Shown piece by piece: positions 47,871-57,471 of a stretch of 64,000 nucleotides of DNA (positions within the stretch are counted from its first letter, which is position 1; each line of letters opens with the position of its first letter). Made by a program: the position numbers and the translations under genes. The notes beneath the pieces are model-generated. The model was not told the DNA's origin. It ran no database searches and was given only the letters and a program-made list of their open reading frames with translations. This DNA comes from Alphaproteobacteria bacterium (lineage in GTDB: Bacteria > Pseudomonadota > Alphaproteobacteria > Rhodobacterales > Rhodobacteraceae): NCBI GenBank assembly GCA_030425925.1, contig JAUHZO010000012.1, positions 1 to 64,000 of the forward strand, read 5' to 3'.

Positions 47871-48506
47871 TCACGGCACGTGCCGCCGCAGCCAGGGATC
47901 GACCGGCACGGCAAAGGCGGCGTCGTCGGTGCTGGCGACGATGATCGCCACGATGCGCCGCGCCGGGCCGTCTCCGAACAGGACCGGCCCGCCGGACTGG
48001 CCCTTTTCCACCGGGCAATCCAGCCGCCAGAGCGCGCCCTGCGCGCGGCCCGCGCAATCGGTCTGCACCCGCAGACGGTGCGGGCGCGAGCGCGGATAGC
48101 CCAGGATCGTCAGCGGGCCGGCGGGGGCGGCGCTGCCCAGGGGCAGGCGCGCGCTGTCGAGCGGGGTGGCCAGCGTCAGCACGGCCACGTCAAAGGCGAT
48201 GTCGAACTGGCCGTCGCGAAAGGCCCCGGGGTGCACGGCGACCTCGGCCACTTTCGACGCGCCCACATGGCGCGCGCCGTCCCATCCGGCGACAAAGACC
48301 ATGTCGGCGATGCGCTTGGCATAGCCGTCGCGCGGGTCCAGCACGCAATGCGCCGCCGTCACCACCCGGTCGGGCGCGACCAGCGCACCGGAACACATCT
48401 CGGTCGTCCGGTACCCCGCCGCATTGAGCCGCCCGACCGCGTCTTCGGCGTGGGCTGCTGCGGCGAGGAGGAACAGGGCGAGGATCAGACGCATGGGACC
48501 GGACAT
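47871..48506 (-). CDS. Secreted trypsin-like serine protease
   Basis: A protein of about 211 residues in the chymotrypsin-fold S1 family. An N-terminal signal peptide (LILALFLLAAAAHA) indicates export. The catalytic triad is visible: His in VVTAAHCV, Asp in FDVAVLTL and Ser in VEKGQSGGPVL. Cysteines flanking these sites would form disulfides. Start at 48506 or 48494, since neither has a clear ribosome site. Target proteins are unknown. Confidence 0.85.
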   Translation of the reverse strand: MSGPMRLILALFLLAAAAHAEDAVGRLNAAGYRTTEMCSGALVAPDRVVTAAHCVLDPRDGYAKRIADMVFVAGWDGARHVGASKVAEVAVHPGAFRDGQFDIAFDVAVLTLATPLDSARLPLGSAAPAGPLTILGYPRSRPHRLRVQTDCAGRAQGALWRLDCPVEKGQSGGPVLFGDGPARRIVAIIVASTDDAAFAVPVDPWLRRHVP

Positions 48507-48635
48507 AGCGCGCCCCACCCCCCGAAGAAACCCCGCCGCTGCCGGCCTCCACCGCCCCGGACCCGGTCCGGGGCCTCCCCTTTGTCACAAGGGGCGGGGA
48601 GACGGGAGGTCCCGGGTCAGGCCCGGGACTGCGGC

Positions 48636-50090
48636 TCACCAGGTGGCGGGGTCGTCGGGGTCGAAACCGATGCTGGCCTGCCAGGCGCGCCAGGCGGTTA
48701 GGAAGTCGTCCTCGAGTGTTTCTCGAAGATTCAGAATCAATACTTCTTCCGACCAATGCGCGGGCCAGTCCGGATGTCCCGGTGTCACCCCGCCCGGCAG
48801 TTTGACCGAAGCATCGCCAAAGACATCCGCGACATGCTCCATGATTTGTCGGACTTCTGTATAATCAACTGACCGCAGCGCGGCACCTCGAAGAGTAGCC
48901 GCACTGAGGTTGGTTGCGGCATCCATCTGCGCCCCGCGGAGATCCGCCCCCTGCATCTGCGCCCCATTGAGGTTCGCACTCTGCATCTGCGCCCAGGTGA
49001 GGTCCGCACCCTGTATCTGCGCGCTGTTAAGGTACGCCTCCTGCATCTGCGCCCCGCGGAGGTTTACCCCCTGCAACTGCGCCCCGACGAGGTTCGCCCC
49101 CTGCAACTGCGCCCCGACGAGGTTCGCCCCCTGCATCTGCGCCTCGCCGAGGTCCGCCCCCTGCATCTGCACCCAGCGGAGGGTCGCCCCCTGCATCTGC
49201 GCCCTTTCAAACCGCGCCTGGTTTGGGAATCTCAGTTGCGCACCTTCGTCGCCCGACAGATCGAACCCCTGCAGGTTCGCGCCACGCAGGTCGATGGCGA
49301 TGTCTTCCAAGGTCACGCCGGGAATGTCCGCCAGCCGTCCCAACACCTGCACCGCGTTCTGCATGTCGGAGCGGACAGGTTCCAGCGCGCGCGCCCAAGT
49401 CCGGATTTCCTTTGGGTCGTCCGTGTTAGGCACTGGCACGGCCGGAAACTCCCGCGACAATTCCCGCACGTAGACGCTCAGCAGCCGTGACACCCGCCCC
49501 GCCTCGGAAGGGTTTTCGCGCACCAACCCCTCCAGCCGGTCGATGGCGGCGTTGCGGCGGGTGATGTCGTCTTCCCAGCCGTTGAACAGCTTGCGGTCGT
49601 TGGCGGCATCCTCCTGCGTCACCTGCCGCTGCGCGTAGAGGCCCGCCGCCGCCTCGGTGATCTTGTCGTTGAAGAGGCTGTCCTGCGCAATCTGCAGCCG
49701 GTTCAGCGTGATCGGCAGTGCGATGGCCGCGCCCAGCACCGTTGTCAGTGCCGCAAGCTGTCCAAGCTTGAAGCGGAATTCCCACTGTCCCGCCTTGTCG
49801 TCGCGCAGGGGCACGGTTTCAAAGATCACGTCGACCAGAAACAGGTACAGACCGGCGACCAGCGTCAGGACGATGCCGGCCCACAGCAGCACCGTCAGCG
49901 AGAACAGCCACAGTGGAAACGCCGTGAGCCTGAGCCGCCGCCGCAGGCGATTGGCCCAGAACTCCTCTCGTGTCGGCAGCCCCGTCGCCTGCAGCGCCCA
50001 GAACACCGCCGCCGTGGCCAGCGCAAAGCCCGCAAGCGTGACCGTTCCCCAGAACACGTCTGGCCTGACAGGCGGGGTGGTGCTGTCCAT
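48636..50090 (-). CDS. Membrane protein with pentapeptide-repeat domain
   Basis: A protein of 484 residues. Three hydrophobic segments (about 14-36, 57-92 and 110-130) put the N-terminus in the membrane. Residues 266-408 are pentapeptide repeats of A(D/N)LxxAQMQG type, which fold into a right-handed four-sided beta helix, with Leu, Phe or Met at the central positions. A further 75 residues end the chain. At DNA level the repeats are 30-base units; 49071-49130 holds two identical copies. Function unknown; it is convergent with the protease gene. An antisense frame that extends over secD is not coding. Confidence 0.85.
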   Translation of the reverse strand: MDSTTPPVRPDVFWGTVTLAGFALATAAVFWALQATGLPTREEFWANRLRRRLRLTAFPLWLFSLTVLLWAGIVLTLVAGLYLFLVDVIFETVPLRDDKAGQWEFRFKLGQLAALTTVLGAAIALPITLNRLQIAQDSLFNDKITEAAAGLYAQRQVTQEDAANDRKLFNGWEDDITRRNAAIDRLEGLVRENPSEAGRVSRLLSVYVRELSREFPAVPVPNTDDPKEIRTWARALEPVRSDMQNAVQVLGRLADIPGVTLEDIAIDLRGANLQGFDLSGDEGAQLRFPNQARFERAQMQGATLRWVQMQGADLGEAQMQGANLVGAQLQGANLVGAQLQGVNLRGAQMQEAYLNSAQIQGADLTWAQMQSANLNGAQMQGADLRGAQMDAATNLSAATLRGAALRSVDYTEVRQIMEHVADVFGDASVKLPGGVTPGHPDWPAHWSEEVLILNLRETLEDDFLTAWRAWQASIGFDPDDPATW

Positions 50091-50249
50091 GACATCCTCG
50101 TACCGCGACGCCCACACCCTATGCGCGCGCTCTTGCCCTCGCAATCCCGTGTGGCCCGCGAACGGCCCCGCGCGGTCTTGCCCCGCCTTGCGCTTGCGGC
50201 AGGAGCGGCTTAGGTAGCGACAAACCGCCCGTACTTGACAGGAGCTTTC

Positions 50250-50534
50250 ATGGACAATGCGATTGCCCAGTTCATCCCGCTGATCCTCATCTTTGCCATC
50301 ATGTACTTCCTGCTGATCCGTCCGCAGCAGAAGAAGATGAAGGACCACCAGGCCATGGTCGAAGGGCTGCGCCGCGGCGATCAGGTGGTCACCCAGGGCG
50401 GCATCGTCGGCAAGGTGGTCAAGGTCAAGGAAGGCAACGAGATCGAGGTGGAGATCGCCGAGGGCGTCAAGGTCCGCGTGATCAAGCACACCGTCACCCA
50501 GGTCCTGTCCAAGACCGAACCGGCCGAAAGCTGA
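50250..50534 (+). CDS. yajC: Preprotein translocase subunit YajC
   Basis: A small accessory of the SecDF complex, 94 residues. A single membrane helix (FIPLILIFAIMYFLLIRPQ) ends with the signature RPQQKKMK, followed by GDQVVTQGGIVGKV, both typical. ATG 50250 was chosen because AGGAG lies just upstream; an upstream TTG at 50235 would add five residues. It is the first gene of yajC-secD-secF. Confidence 0.96.
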   Translation: MDNAIAQFIPLILIFAIMYFLLIRPQQKKMKDHQAMVEGLRRGDQVVTQGGIVGKVVKVKEGNEIEVEIAEGVKVRVIKHTVTQVLSKTEPAES

Positions 50535-50537
50535 CAC

Positions 50538-52199
50538 ATGCTGCAATTCGACCTCTGGAAGCGGGTGCTGATCTGGGCCGTGGTGCTGCTGGGTCTGGTG
50601 CTGGCCCTGCCCAACGGCTTTTACAGCCGCGTCGAGCAGCACAATGACGCCAACGCGGCCATCGCGGCGGGGTTCGACACCGAGCAGAACCGCGAGATCG
50701 CGGCGCTTTGGCCGGACTTCATGCCCTCGGGGCTTGTGAACCTCGGCCTCGATCTGCGCGGCGGCGCGCATCTTCTGGCCGAGGTCAGGGTCGAAGACGT
50801 CTATGCCGCCCGGATCGAGGCGCTCTGGCCCGATGTGCGCGACGTGCTGCGGCCCGAACGCGAGGTTGTGGGCACGATCCGCCTGCAGCCCTCGGAGCCG
50901 GACGTGCTGCGCGTGCGCCTGTCGCAGCCCGACGGCATGGCCCGCGCGGTGGAACTGGTGCGCGGGCTGGCGCGGCCGGTGGTGTCGCTGACCGGGGCCG
51001 GGGCCACGGATCTGGAGGTGTCGTCGGACGGCGCGGACCTGCTGGTGCGCCTGTCCGAGGCCGAGCGGACAGCGACCGACGAACGCACCATGCAGCAATC
51101 GCTGGAGATCATCCGCCGCCGCATCGACGAGGTGGGCACGCGGGAACCGACGATCCAGCGCCAGGGCTTCAACCGCATCCTGATCCAGGTGCCGGGCATC
51201 GGCTCGGCCGCGGAACTGAAGGAGATCATCGGCACCACCGCGCAGCTGACCTTTCAGCCGGTGGTGGGCCGCACGTCCTCGGCCGACGATCTGCCGGGCG
51301 TCGGCAACGAGATCCTGCCCTCGCTGGACGAGGAAGGCGTGTTCTACATCCTCGAACAGGCCCCCGTCGTGACCGGCGAGGAACTGGTGGATGCCCAGCC
51401 CTCGTTCGACCAGAACGGGCGGCCGGCGGTGAATTTCCGCTTCAACCCCACCGGCGCGCGCAAGTTCGGCGACTACACGGCGGACAATATCGGCAATCCC
51501 TTTGCCATCGTGCTGGATGACGAGGTGATCAGCGCCCCGGTGATCCAGAGCCACATTCCCGGCGGGTCGGGCATCATCACCGGGCGCTTCACGGTCGAGG
51601 AATCGACGCAGCTGGCGGTTCTGCTGCGCGCCGGAGCGCTGCCGGCGGGGATGGACTTCCTCGAGGAACGCACCATCGGGCCGGAACTGGGCCAGGACAG
51701 CATCGACGCGGGCAAGGTGGCCACGGCGGTCGCCTTTGTCGCGGTGCTGGTCTTCATGGGGCTCAGCTACGGGCTGTTCGGGCTTTTTGCCAATATCGCG
51801 CTCATCATCAATATCGGGCTGATCTTTGGCCTGCTGAGCCTGATCGGGGCCACGCTGACGCTGCCGGGGATCGCGGGCATCGTTCTGACGGTGGGCATGG
51901 CGGTGGACGCCAACGTGCTGGTGTTCGAACGCATCCGCGAAGAGCTGCGCACCGCACGTGGCCCGGCGCGGGCCATCGAACTGGGCTATGAAAAGGCCCT
52001 TTCGGCCATCGTGGACGCCAATATCACCACCTTCATCACGGCGGTGATCCTGTACGTCATGGGCTCCGGCCCGGTGCGTGGCTTTGCCATCACGCTGGGG
52101 CTGGGCATCCTGACCTCGGTCTTCACGGCGATCTTCGTCACGCGGCTTCTGATCGTGCTCTGGTTCGAACGCCGCCGCCCCAAGACAATCGAGGTCTGA
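50538..52199 (+). CDS. secD: Protein export membrane protein SecD
   Basis: An RND-related subunit of 553 residues that uses the proton gradient to pull secreted proteins across the membrane. N-terminal helix, then LGLDLRGGAHLL and a large periplasmic P1 domain with RRIDEVGTREPTIQRQG, then five helices with the proton-relay region GMAVDANVLVFERIREE. It begins three bases after yajC. Confidence 0.97.
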   Translation: MLQFDLWKRVLIWAVVLLGLVLALPNGFYSRVEQHNDANAAIAAGFDTEQNREIAALWPDFMPSGLVNLGLDLRGGAHLLAEVRVEDVYAARIEALWPDVRDVLRPEREVVGTIRLQPSEPDVLRVRLSQPDGMARAVELVRGLARPVVSLTGAGATDLEVSSDGADLLVRLSEAERTATDERTMQQSLEIIRRRIDEVGTREPTIQRQGFNRILIQVPGIGSAAELKEIIGTTAQLTFQPVVGRTSSADDLPGVGNEILPSLDEEGVFYILEQAPVVTGEELVDAQPSFDQNGRPAVNFRFNPTGARKFGDYTADNIGNPFAIVLDDEVISAPVIQSHIPGGSGIITGRFTVEESTQLAVLLRAGALPAGMDFLEERTIGPELGQDSIDAGKVATAVAFVAVLVFMGLSYGLFGLFANIALIINIGLIFGLLSLIGATLTLPGIAGIVLTVGMAVDANVLVFERIREELRTARGPARAIELGYEKALSAIVDANITTFITAVILYVMGSGPVRGFAITLGLGILTSVFTAIFVTRLLIVLWFERRRPKTIEV

Positions 52200-52200
52200 C

Positions 52201-53388
52201 ATGCGCTTGCGACTGGTTCCCCAAGAGACCTCGTGGGATTTCTTTTCCCGCTCCCGGCTCTGGCTGGGCATTTCCGCCGTGCTGGTGGTGGTGGCCTTTG
52301 TCAGCTTCCTGATCCAGGGGCTGAACTACGGCATCGACTTCCGCGGCGGCACCACGATCCGGACCGAGGCGACGACACCGGTGGATGTGGGGGCCTATCG
52401 CGATGCGCTGGCCGGGCTCGACATCGGCGATGTGGTGATCTCGGAAGTGTTCGACCCGAATTTTGGCCCCGACCAGAACGTGGCCATGATCCGCATCGGT
52501 GCGCGTGACGGGGAAGAGGCGGTGTCGTCGGAGGTTGTTGCCGATATCGAGGCGACGCTGGGCGCGCTTACGGGCGGTCCCGCGACGATCGTCGTCACCG
52601 GGCGCGACGCGGTCGAGACCAAGGTTGCGGCGCTTGACCTCGGCACCACCGCGGTGCCGCGGATCGACAGCCTGGCCGATGCGGTTTCGCTGAGTTTCGA
52701 GGCCGGGCTGAGCGCCGCGGACCGCCAGGCCGCCGTTACCGCGCTGTCGGAGGGGCTGAGCCTCGACCGGCTGCCGCAGGTGCTGTACGACGGGTTTCAG
52801 GTGGCGTCGGTGGAATCCGTGGGGCCCAAGGTATCGGGCGAGTTGATCCGCACCGCGGCCATCGCGGTGCTGCTGGCCATCGGGGCGGTGCTGGTGTACA
52901 TCTGGCTGCGCTTTGAATGGCAGTTTGCGCTGGGGGCCGTGGCGGCGCTGGTACATGACGTGGTGCTGACCATCGGCATCTTTTCCGAGCTTCAGATCAA
53001 GTTCGACCTGGCCATCATCGCGGCCCTGCTGACCATCGTCGGCTATTCGCTGAACGACACCGTGGTGGTGTTCGACCGCGTGCGCGAGAACCTGATCAAG
53101 TACAAGTCGCGCGACCTGAGGGACGTGCTGAACCTGTCGATCAACGAAACCCTCAGCCGGACCTTCATGACCTCGGCCACCACGCTCTTGGCGCTGATCG
53201 CGCTGTTTGTGCTGGGCGGCGACGTGATCCGCGGCTTTGTCTTTGCGATGATCTGGGGTGTGATCGTGGGGACCTATTCGTCGATCTTCGTGGCCTCGGC
53301 GATCCTGCTCTGGCTGGGGGTCAAGCGCGACTGGTCCAAGCCCAGCGGCGACACGACGGGCAACCAGTTCGGCAACGTGGATGCCTGA
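52201..53388 (+). CDS. secF: Protein export membrane protein SecF
   Basis: The partner of SecD, 395 residues. N-terminal helix, GIDFRGGTTI, a periplasmic domain, and five C-terminal helices with YSLNDTVVVFDRVRENL and SINETLSRTFMTS, all family signatures. It begins one base after the secD stop and overlaps the next gene. It is somewhat longer than E. coli SecF. Confidence 0.97.
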   Translation: MRLRLVPQETSWDFFSRSRLWLGISAVLVVVAFVSFLIQGLNYGIDFRGGTTIRTEATTPVDVGAYRDALAGLDIGDVVISEVFDPNFGPDQNVAMIRIGARDGEEAVSSEVVADIEATLGALTGGPATIVVTGRDAVETKVAALDLGTTAVPRIDSLADAVSLSFEAGLSAADRQAAVTALSEGLSLDRLPQVLYDGFQVASVESVGPKVSGELIRTAAIAVLLAIGAVLVYIWLRFEWQFALGAVAALVHDVVLTIGIFSELQIKFDLAIIAALLTIVGYSLNDTVVVFDRVRENLIKYKSRDLRDVLNLSINETLSRTFMTSATTLLALIALFVLGGDVIRGFVFAMIWGVIVGTYSSIFVASAILLWLGVKRDWSKPSGDTTGNQFGNVDA

Positions 53389-54133
53389 AACGCTGTCCGG
53401 CCTCCTGTCCATCGGGGGGCTGGGCTGGATCGTCGCCGCGGCCTTCCTGGCCGGGCTGGTGCGTGGCTTTGCGGGGTTCGGCACGGCGCTGGTGTTTCTG
53501 CCGGTGGCAACGCAGACCCTGCCGCCATTCTGGGCCATCACGGCGGTGGCGTTCATGGATATCGGCGGGCCGCTGCCCAACCTGCGCGGGGCCTGGCGCG
53601 CCGCCGACCGCGGCGATCTGGTGCGGCTGCTGGCCGGGCTGGTGGTCTGCCTGCCGCTGGGGCTCTGGATGCTGGGCCTGATGGAACCGGACACGTTTCG
53701 CTGGGCGGTGTGCCTGGTGTCTCTGGCCATGCTGGCGGTGCTGGCCACCGGGCTGCGTTATCGCGGTGACGTGACCGGCGCGATGGTGGTGGCGGCCGGC
53801 GCGGGCGGCGGCTTTCTGGGCGGCGTGGCCGGGGTGCCGGGGCCGCCGGTGATCCTGTTCTACATGGCGCGCCCGCTGCCGGCGGCGGCGATCCGGGCCA
53901 CGGTGCTGCTGTTCCTGTTCCTCTACGACCTGGTGCTGACCGTCTATCTGGGCCTCGGCGGCGTGCTGGACGCGGTGCCGGTGGTGCTGGGCCTGGCGCT
54001 GACGCTGCCCAACATGGCGGGCAACTGGCTGGGCGGGTGGTTGTTCGTGCCCGGGCGCGACCTGCTTTATCGTCGCAGCGCCTATGCGCTGATCGCCGCA
54101 GCCGCCTTGTCCGGCCTGCCGGTTTGGGGCTAG
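53381..54133 (+). CDS. TauE/SafE family membrane exporter
   Basis: An integral membrane protein of 250 residues with about eight helices. The repeated segment AGLVRGFAGFGTALVF, and its counterpart GGGFLGGVAGVPGPPVILFYM in the second half, are the TauE/SafE (sulfite/organosulfonate exporter) signature. Substrate not determined. Its ATG lies inside the end of secF, so it may be translationally coupled to it, although its job is unrelated. Confidence 0.88.
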   Translation: MPETLSGLLSIGGLGWIVAAAFLAGLVRGFAGFGTALVFLPVATQTLPPFWAITAVAFMDIGGPLPNLRGAWRAADRGDLVRLLAGLVVCLPLGLWMLGLMEPDTFRWAVCLVSLAMLAVLATGLRYRGDVTGAMVVAAGAGGGFLGGVAGVPGPPVILFYMARPLPAAAIRATVLLFLFLYDLVLTVYLGLGGVLDAVPVVLGLALTLPNMAGNWLGGWLFVPGRDLLYRRSAYALIAAAALSGLPVWG

Positions 54134-54143
54134 GATCATCGCC

Positions 54144-54497
54144 ATGCGGATCAACGAGATCACCTTCAGCGACGCGACACCGGTGGACGGCTACGGCCCG
54201 GGATTCTTCCGCGTGGGCGGCAAGGTGATCGACGGGCCCCTGCTGTTGTGCGGCGGGCTGCCGCTGGCCTGGCGCGGGCTGCAGGACAGCGCGGCGCTGG
54301 AGGCGCTTGCCGGGCAGGTCGATGTGCTTTTCGTGGGCATGGGCGGCGAGATCGCGCATCTGGCCCCGGACCTGCGCACCCGGCTTGAAGTCGCGGGGCT
54401 TGGCGTCGAGGTGATGAACTCCCCCGCCGCGTGCCGCACCTACAACATCCTGCTGAGCGAGGGCCGCCGGGTTGCCCTGGCCGCGCTGCCGGTCTGA
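54144..54497 (+). CDS. Mth938-like domain protein
   Basis: A protein of 117 residues of the MTH938/NDUFAF3-like fold, with the opening ITFSDATPVDGYGPGFFRVGG, GPLLLCGG, VDVLFVGMGGE and the closing VMNSPAACRTYNILLSEGR. Bacterial members often lie beside secF or ccm genes, as here. In mitochondria the relative NDUFAF3 helps to assemble complex I; the bacterial role is unknown. Confidence 0.88.
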   Translation: MRINEITFSDATPVDGYGPGFFRVGGKVIDGPLLLCGGLPLAWRGLQDSAALEALAGQVDVLFVGMGGEIAHLAPDLRTRLEVAGLGVEVMNSPAACRTYNILLSEGRRVALAALPV

Positions 54498-54502
54498 GCG
54501 GG

Positions 54503-54531
54503 GCGGAAATTTCTTGGCAAGAAATTTCCGC
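54503..54531. terminator. Perfect palindrome after the Sec operon
   Basis: GCGGAAATTTCTTG and CAAGAAATTTCCGC flank a single G, five bases after the TGA of the Mth938-like gene. It likely terminates the yajC-secDF transcript. It is similar in design to the palindromes at 4716-4780 (one-base centre, AT-rich core, GC base) but different in sequence. Confidence 0.55.
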
Positions 54532-54633
54532 GCCCGTGGGGGCCGCGCGCGTCCCGCCCGGCCGTGGGGCCGGTGTCGGGGCAGGGGCGTTTTGCCGCTT
54601 TTGGATCGCGCACGCCTGCGCTAAGCCTCGGCC

Positions 54634-55248
54634 ATGGATGTCGTGACAACCGATCTGGCCGTGGCCCGCGGCGGTGTTCCGGTGCTGGAAGGCGTGTGCT
54701 TCCGCCTTGCCCCCGGGCGTGCTCTGGTGCTGCGCGGGCCCAACGGGTCGGGCAAGACGACGCTTCTGCGCACCGTGGCCGGGCTGCAGCCGCCGCAGGC
54801 GGGGCGCATCGACGGCACCGAGGACCGCATCGCCTATGCCGCCCATGCCGACGGGCTGAAGGCCATGCTGAGCGTGCGCGAGAACCTCGGGTTCTGGGCG
54901 CACATCTTTGCCGCCACGGGGGTGGACGCGGCGTTGGAGGCGTTTGACCTCGTCGCCCTCCAGGACCGGCCTGCCGGTCTGCTGTCGGCCGGGCAGAAGC
55001 GGCGGCTGGGGCTGGCGCGTCTGATGGTGACGGGCCGCCCCGTCTGGGTGCTGGACGAGCCCACCGTCTCGCTCGATGCCGCGTCGGTGGCGCTGTTTGC
55101 CGCGGCGGTGCGGGCGCATCTGCAGTCCGGCGGCGCGGCGCTGATGGCCACGCATATCGACCTTGGCCTGGACGAGGCGGAGATCCTCGACATCACCCCG
55201 TTTCGCGCCGCCCCCCGCGTGGCGCTGCAGGACGAGGCCTTTCTGTGA
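54634..55248 (+). CDS. ccmA: Haem exporter ATPase CcmA
   Basis: ABC ATPase of the CcmABCD complex for cytochrome c maturation, 204 residues. Walker [13 protein letters not shown], signature [14 protein letters not shown], Walker [13 protein letters not shown], switch histidine in MATHIDLG. Typical short CcmA length. First gene of ccmABCDG; the stop overlaps the GTG start of ccmB. Confidence 0.96.
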   Translation: MDVVTTDLAVARGGVPVLEGVCFRLAPGRALVLRGPNGSGKTTLLRTVAGLQPPQAGRIDGTEDRIAYAAHADGLKAMLSVRENLGFWAHIFAATGVDAALEAFDLVALQDRPAGLLSAGQKRRLGLARLMVTGRPVWVLDEPTVSLDAASVALFAAAVRAHLQSGGAALMATHIDLGLDEAEILDITPFRAAPRVALQDEAFL

Positions 55249-55901
55249 GCGCGCTGCTGCTGCGCGATCTGAAGCTGGCCGTGCGCGCCGGTGGCGGGTT
55301 CGGGCTGGGGCTGGCGTTTTTCCTGATCGTCACGGTGCTGGTGCCTTTCGGGGTCGGCCCCGACACCGGGCTTCTGACCCGGATCGCGCCGGGCATCCTG
55401 TGGATCGGCGCGCTGCTGGCCTGCCTGCTGTCGCTGGACCGCATCCTGGCGCTGGATCACGAGGACGGAACGCTGGACCTGCTGGCCACCGCGCCCCTGC
55501 CGATGGAGGCCATCGTCAGCATCAAGGCGCTGGCGCACTGGATCACCACCGGCCTGCCGCTGGTGCTGGTGGCACCGCTGCTGGGCGTGCTGCTGAACCT
55601 GCCGGGGCCGGGGTTCCTGTGGCTGGTGATCTCGCTGGGGCTGGGCACCCCGGCGCTGTCGGTGATCGGCACTTTCGGGGCCGCGCTGACCGTGGGGCTG
55701 AAACGCGGCGGGCTTCTGATGTCGCTGCTGGTGCTGCCGCTTTACGTCCCCACGCTGATCTTTGGCGCCGAGGTGGCGCGGCGCGGGGCCGACGGTCTGG
55801 CGGTACAGCAGCCCCTGCTGATGCTGGCCGGGATCAGCTTTGGCGCGGTGGCGCTTCTGCCCTTTGCCTCGGCGGCGGTGCTGCGGGTCAACCTGCGCTG
55901 A
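55245..55901 (+). CDS. ccmB: Haem exporter permease CcmB
   Basis: A membrane protein of 218 residues with six hydrophobic helices, the integral subunit for CcmA. Family landmarks are [41 protein letters not shown] and [15 protein letters not shown]. The GTG start is coupled to ccmA. Confidence 0.96.
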   Translation: MSALLLRDLKLAVRAGGGFGLGLAFFLIVTVLVPFGVGPDTGLLTRIAPGILWIGALLACLLSLDRILALDHEDGTLDLLATAPLPMEAIVSIKALAHWITTGLPLVLVAPLLGVLLNLPGPGFLWLVISLGLGTPALSVIGTFGAALTVGLKRGGLLMSLLVLPLYVPTLIFGAEVARRGADGLAVQQPLLMLAGISFGAVALLPFASAAVLRVNLR

Positions 55902-55968
55902 GTGCGGCGACTTGCCCCTGACCGACATTTGAGGTGTAAACGGGCGCAAACGAGGATATCTGAACCAC

Positions 55969-56697
55969 ATGTCGCTTTGGGAATACGCCAATCCTGTCAA
56001 GTTCATCCGGTTCACCGACCGGGTTCTGCCATGGGTGTCCGTGGCCGCGGTGATCTGCCTTGTGGCGGGCCTTGTCTGGGGGTTCTTCTTTACCCCCGAT
56101 GACTACCGGCAGGGCTCGACCGTCAAGATCTTCTACCTGCACGTGCCCGCCGCCCTGATGGCGATCAATGCGTGGCTGATGATGCTGGTCGCCTCGCTGA
56201 TCTGGATCGTGCGCCGCCACCATGTCAGCGCCCTGGCCGCCCGCGCCGCGGCCCCCATCGGGGCCACCATGACGGTGATCGGCCTGGCCACCGGCGCGAT
56301 CTGGGGTCAGCCCATGTGGGGCACCTGGTGGGCCTGGGATCCGCGCCTGACCTCGTTCCTGATCCTGTTCCTGTTCTACCTCGGCTACATCGCGCTTTGG
56401 GAGGCGATCGAGGATGACGACACCGCCGCCGACCTGACCTCGATCCTCTGCCTTGTGGGCTCGGTCTTTGCGCTGCTCAGCCGCTATGCGGTGAACTTTT
56501 GGAACCAGGGCCTGCACCAGCCCGCCTCGATGTCGCTGGATGCGGAGGAAAACGTCGCCGACGTGTTCTGGTACCCGGCGCTGGTCTGCATCGCGGGCTT
56601 CGTGCTGCTGTTCATTGCGCTGGTCTTCCTGCGCACCCAGACCGAGATCCGCGCCCGCCGCACAAAGGCGCTTCTGACGCGGGAGCGGATGGGATGA
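55969..56697 (+). CDS. ccmC: Haem-handling protein CcmC
   Basis: A membrane protein of 242 residues with six helices, which presents haem to CcmE. The tryptophan-rich motif WGTWWAWDPRLTSFLILF and the haem-ligand histidines in FYLHVPAALMA and NQGLHQPAS are intact. The stop overlaps ccmD (ATGA). Confidence 0.97.
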   Translation: MSLWEYANPVKFIRFTDRVLPWVSVAAVICLVAGLVWGFFFTPDDYRQGSTVKIFYLHVPAALMAINAWLMMLVASLIWIVRRHHVSALAARAAAPIGATMTVIGLATGAIWGQPMWGTWWAWDPRLTSFLILFLFYLGYIALWEAIEDDDTAADLTSILCLVGSVFALLSRYAVNFWNQGLHQPASMSLDAEENVADVFWYPALVCIAGFVLLFIALVFLRTQTEIRARRTKALLTRERMG

Positions 56698-56852
56698 TGC
56701 CGGACCTTGGCAAATACGCCGTGACCGTGCTCAGCGCCTATGGCGTGTCGCTGGCGCTGATCGTGGCTCTGGTGGTGCTCAGCCTGTGGCGGTCGCGCCG
56801 CGTGCGGGCCGAGCTTGAGCGCGTGGAAGACCGGCAGAACCGCAATGGCTAG
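56694..56852 (+). CDS. ccmD: Haem exporter accessory CcmD
   Basis: A small membrane protein of 52 residues. One helix (YAVTVLSAYGVSLALIVALVVLSLW) with conserved YxxxVxxAYxxxL spacing, then a basic tail (RSRRVRAEL). It overlaps ccmC at the start and ccmG at the end, where it stops with TAG. It is required to release CcmE from CcmABC. Confidence 0.92.
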   Translation: MMPDLGKYAVTVLSAYGVSLALIVALVVLSLWRSRRVRAELERVEDRQNRNG

Positions 56853-57384
56853 ACTGTCCCCCCTGATGATCCTGCCGCCGGTGGTGTTCGCCGCCTTTGC
56901 CGTCATGGCCTATTTCGGCATGGGCCGCGACGGGGCGCAGGATCTGCCCTCGACCCGCATCGGCAAACCCGCCCCGGCGCTGCCGTCCGAGGCGCTGCCC
57001 GGCTATCCGGCCGCCGCAGCGGATGTGCTGAGCACGGGCGAGGTGACGCTGGTGAATTTCTGGGCCAGCTGGTGCCCGCCCTGCCGGGCCGAGCATCCGC
57101 GCCTGCTGCAGATGCAGGCCGATGGGCTGCGCATCGTGGGCGTGAACTTCAAGGACAAGGCGGCGCAGGCGACGGGCTACCTCGAGGATGACGGCAACCC
57201 CTTTCTTGCCGTACCCTTCGACCCGGCGGGTCGCAGCGCCATCGACTGGGGCGTGACCGCTCCGCCAGAAACCTTCATCGTGGACGGCGACGGCACGGTG
57301 CTGTTCCGCTTTGCCGGGCCGCTGGTGGGGTCGGATTACGAACAGCGCTTTGTCCCGGCGCTGGAGGACGCGCTGAAAGAGTGA
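56845..57384 (+). CDS. ccmG: Thiol:disulfide oxidoreductase CcmG/DsbE
   Basis: A membrane-anchored thioredoxin of 179 residues that keeps apocytochrome c haem-binding cysteines reduced. N-terminal anchor (about 6-25); active site NFWASWCPPCRAEHP; the cis-proline site GVTAPPETFIVD; and the conserved glutamate-containing loop YLEDDGNPF. Start ATG 56845 overlaps ccmD by eight bases. ccmE, ccmF and ccmH are not in the window. Confidence 0.95.
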   Translation: MARLSPLMILPPVVFAAFAVMAYFGMGRDGAQDLPSTRIGKPAPALPSEALPGYPAAAADVLSTGEVTLVNFWASWCPPCRAEHPRLLQMQADGLRIVGVNFKDKAAQATGYLEDDGNPFLAVPFDPAGRSAIDWGVTAPPETFIVDGDGTVLFRFAGPLVGSDYEQRFVPALEDALKE

Positions 57385-57471
57385 TCTGCCGCACAGTTCG
57401 ACCACCTCGCATGGTACTAGGTTTGGCGGGGGAACGACACTGTGGACAGAAAACGGTTGGAACAGAGCGAC

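Noticed and set aside
48870-49301. Tandem 30-base repeats as a possible CRISPR or VNTR locus
   Set aside because: They encode pentapeptide repeats in frame, with no spacers.
50091-52271. Upstream extension of the pentapeptide protein frame across yajC and secD
   Set aside because: The extension is antisense to clearly coding secD and yajC; a good start with a membrane-protein N-terminus exists at 50090.
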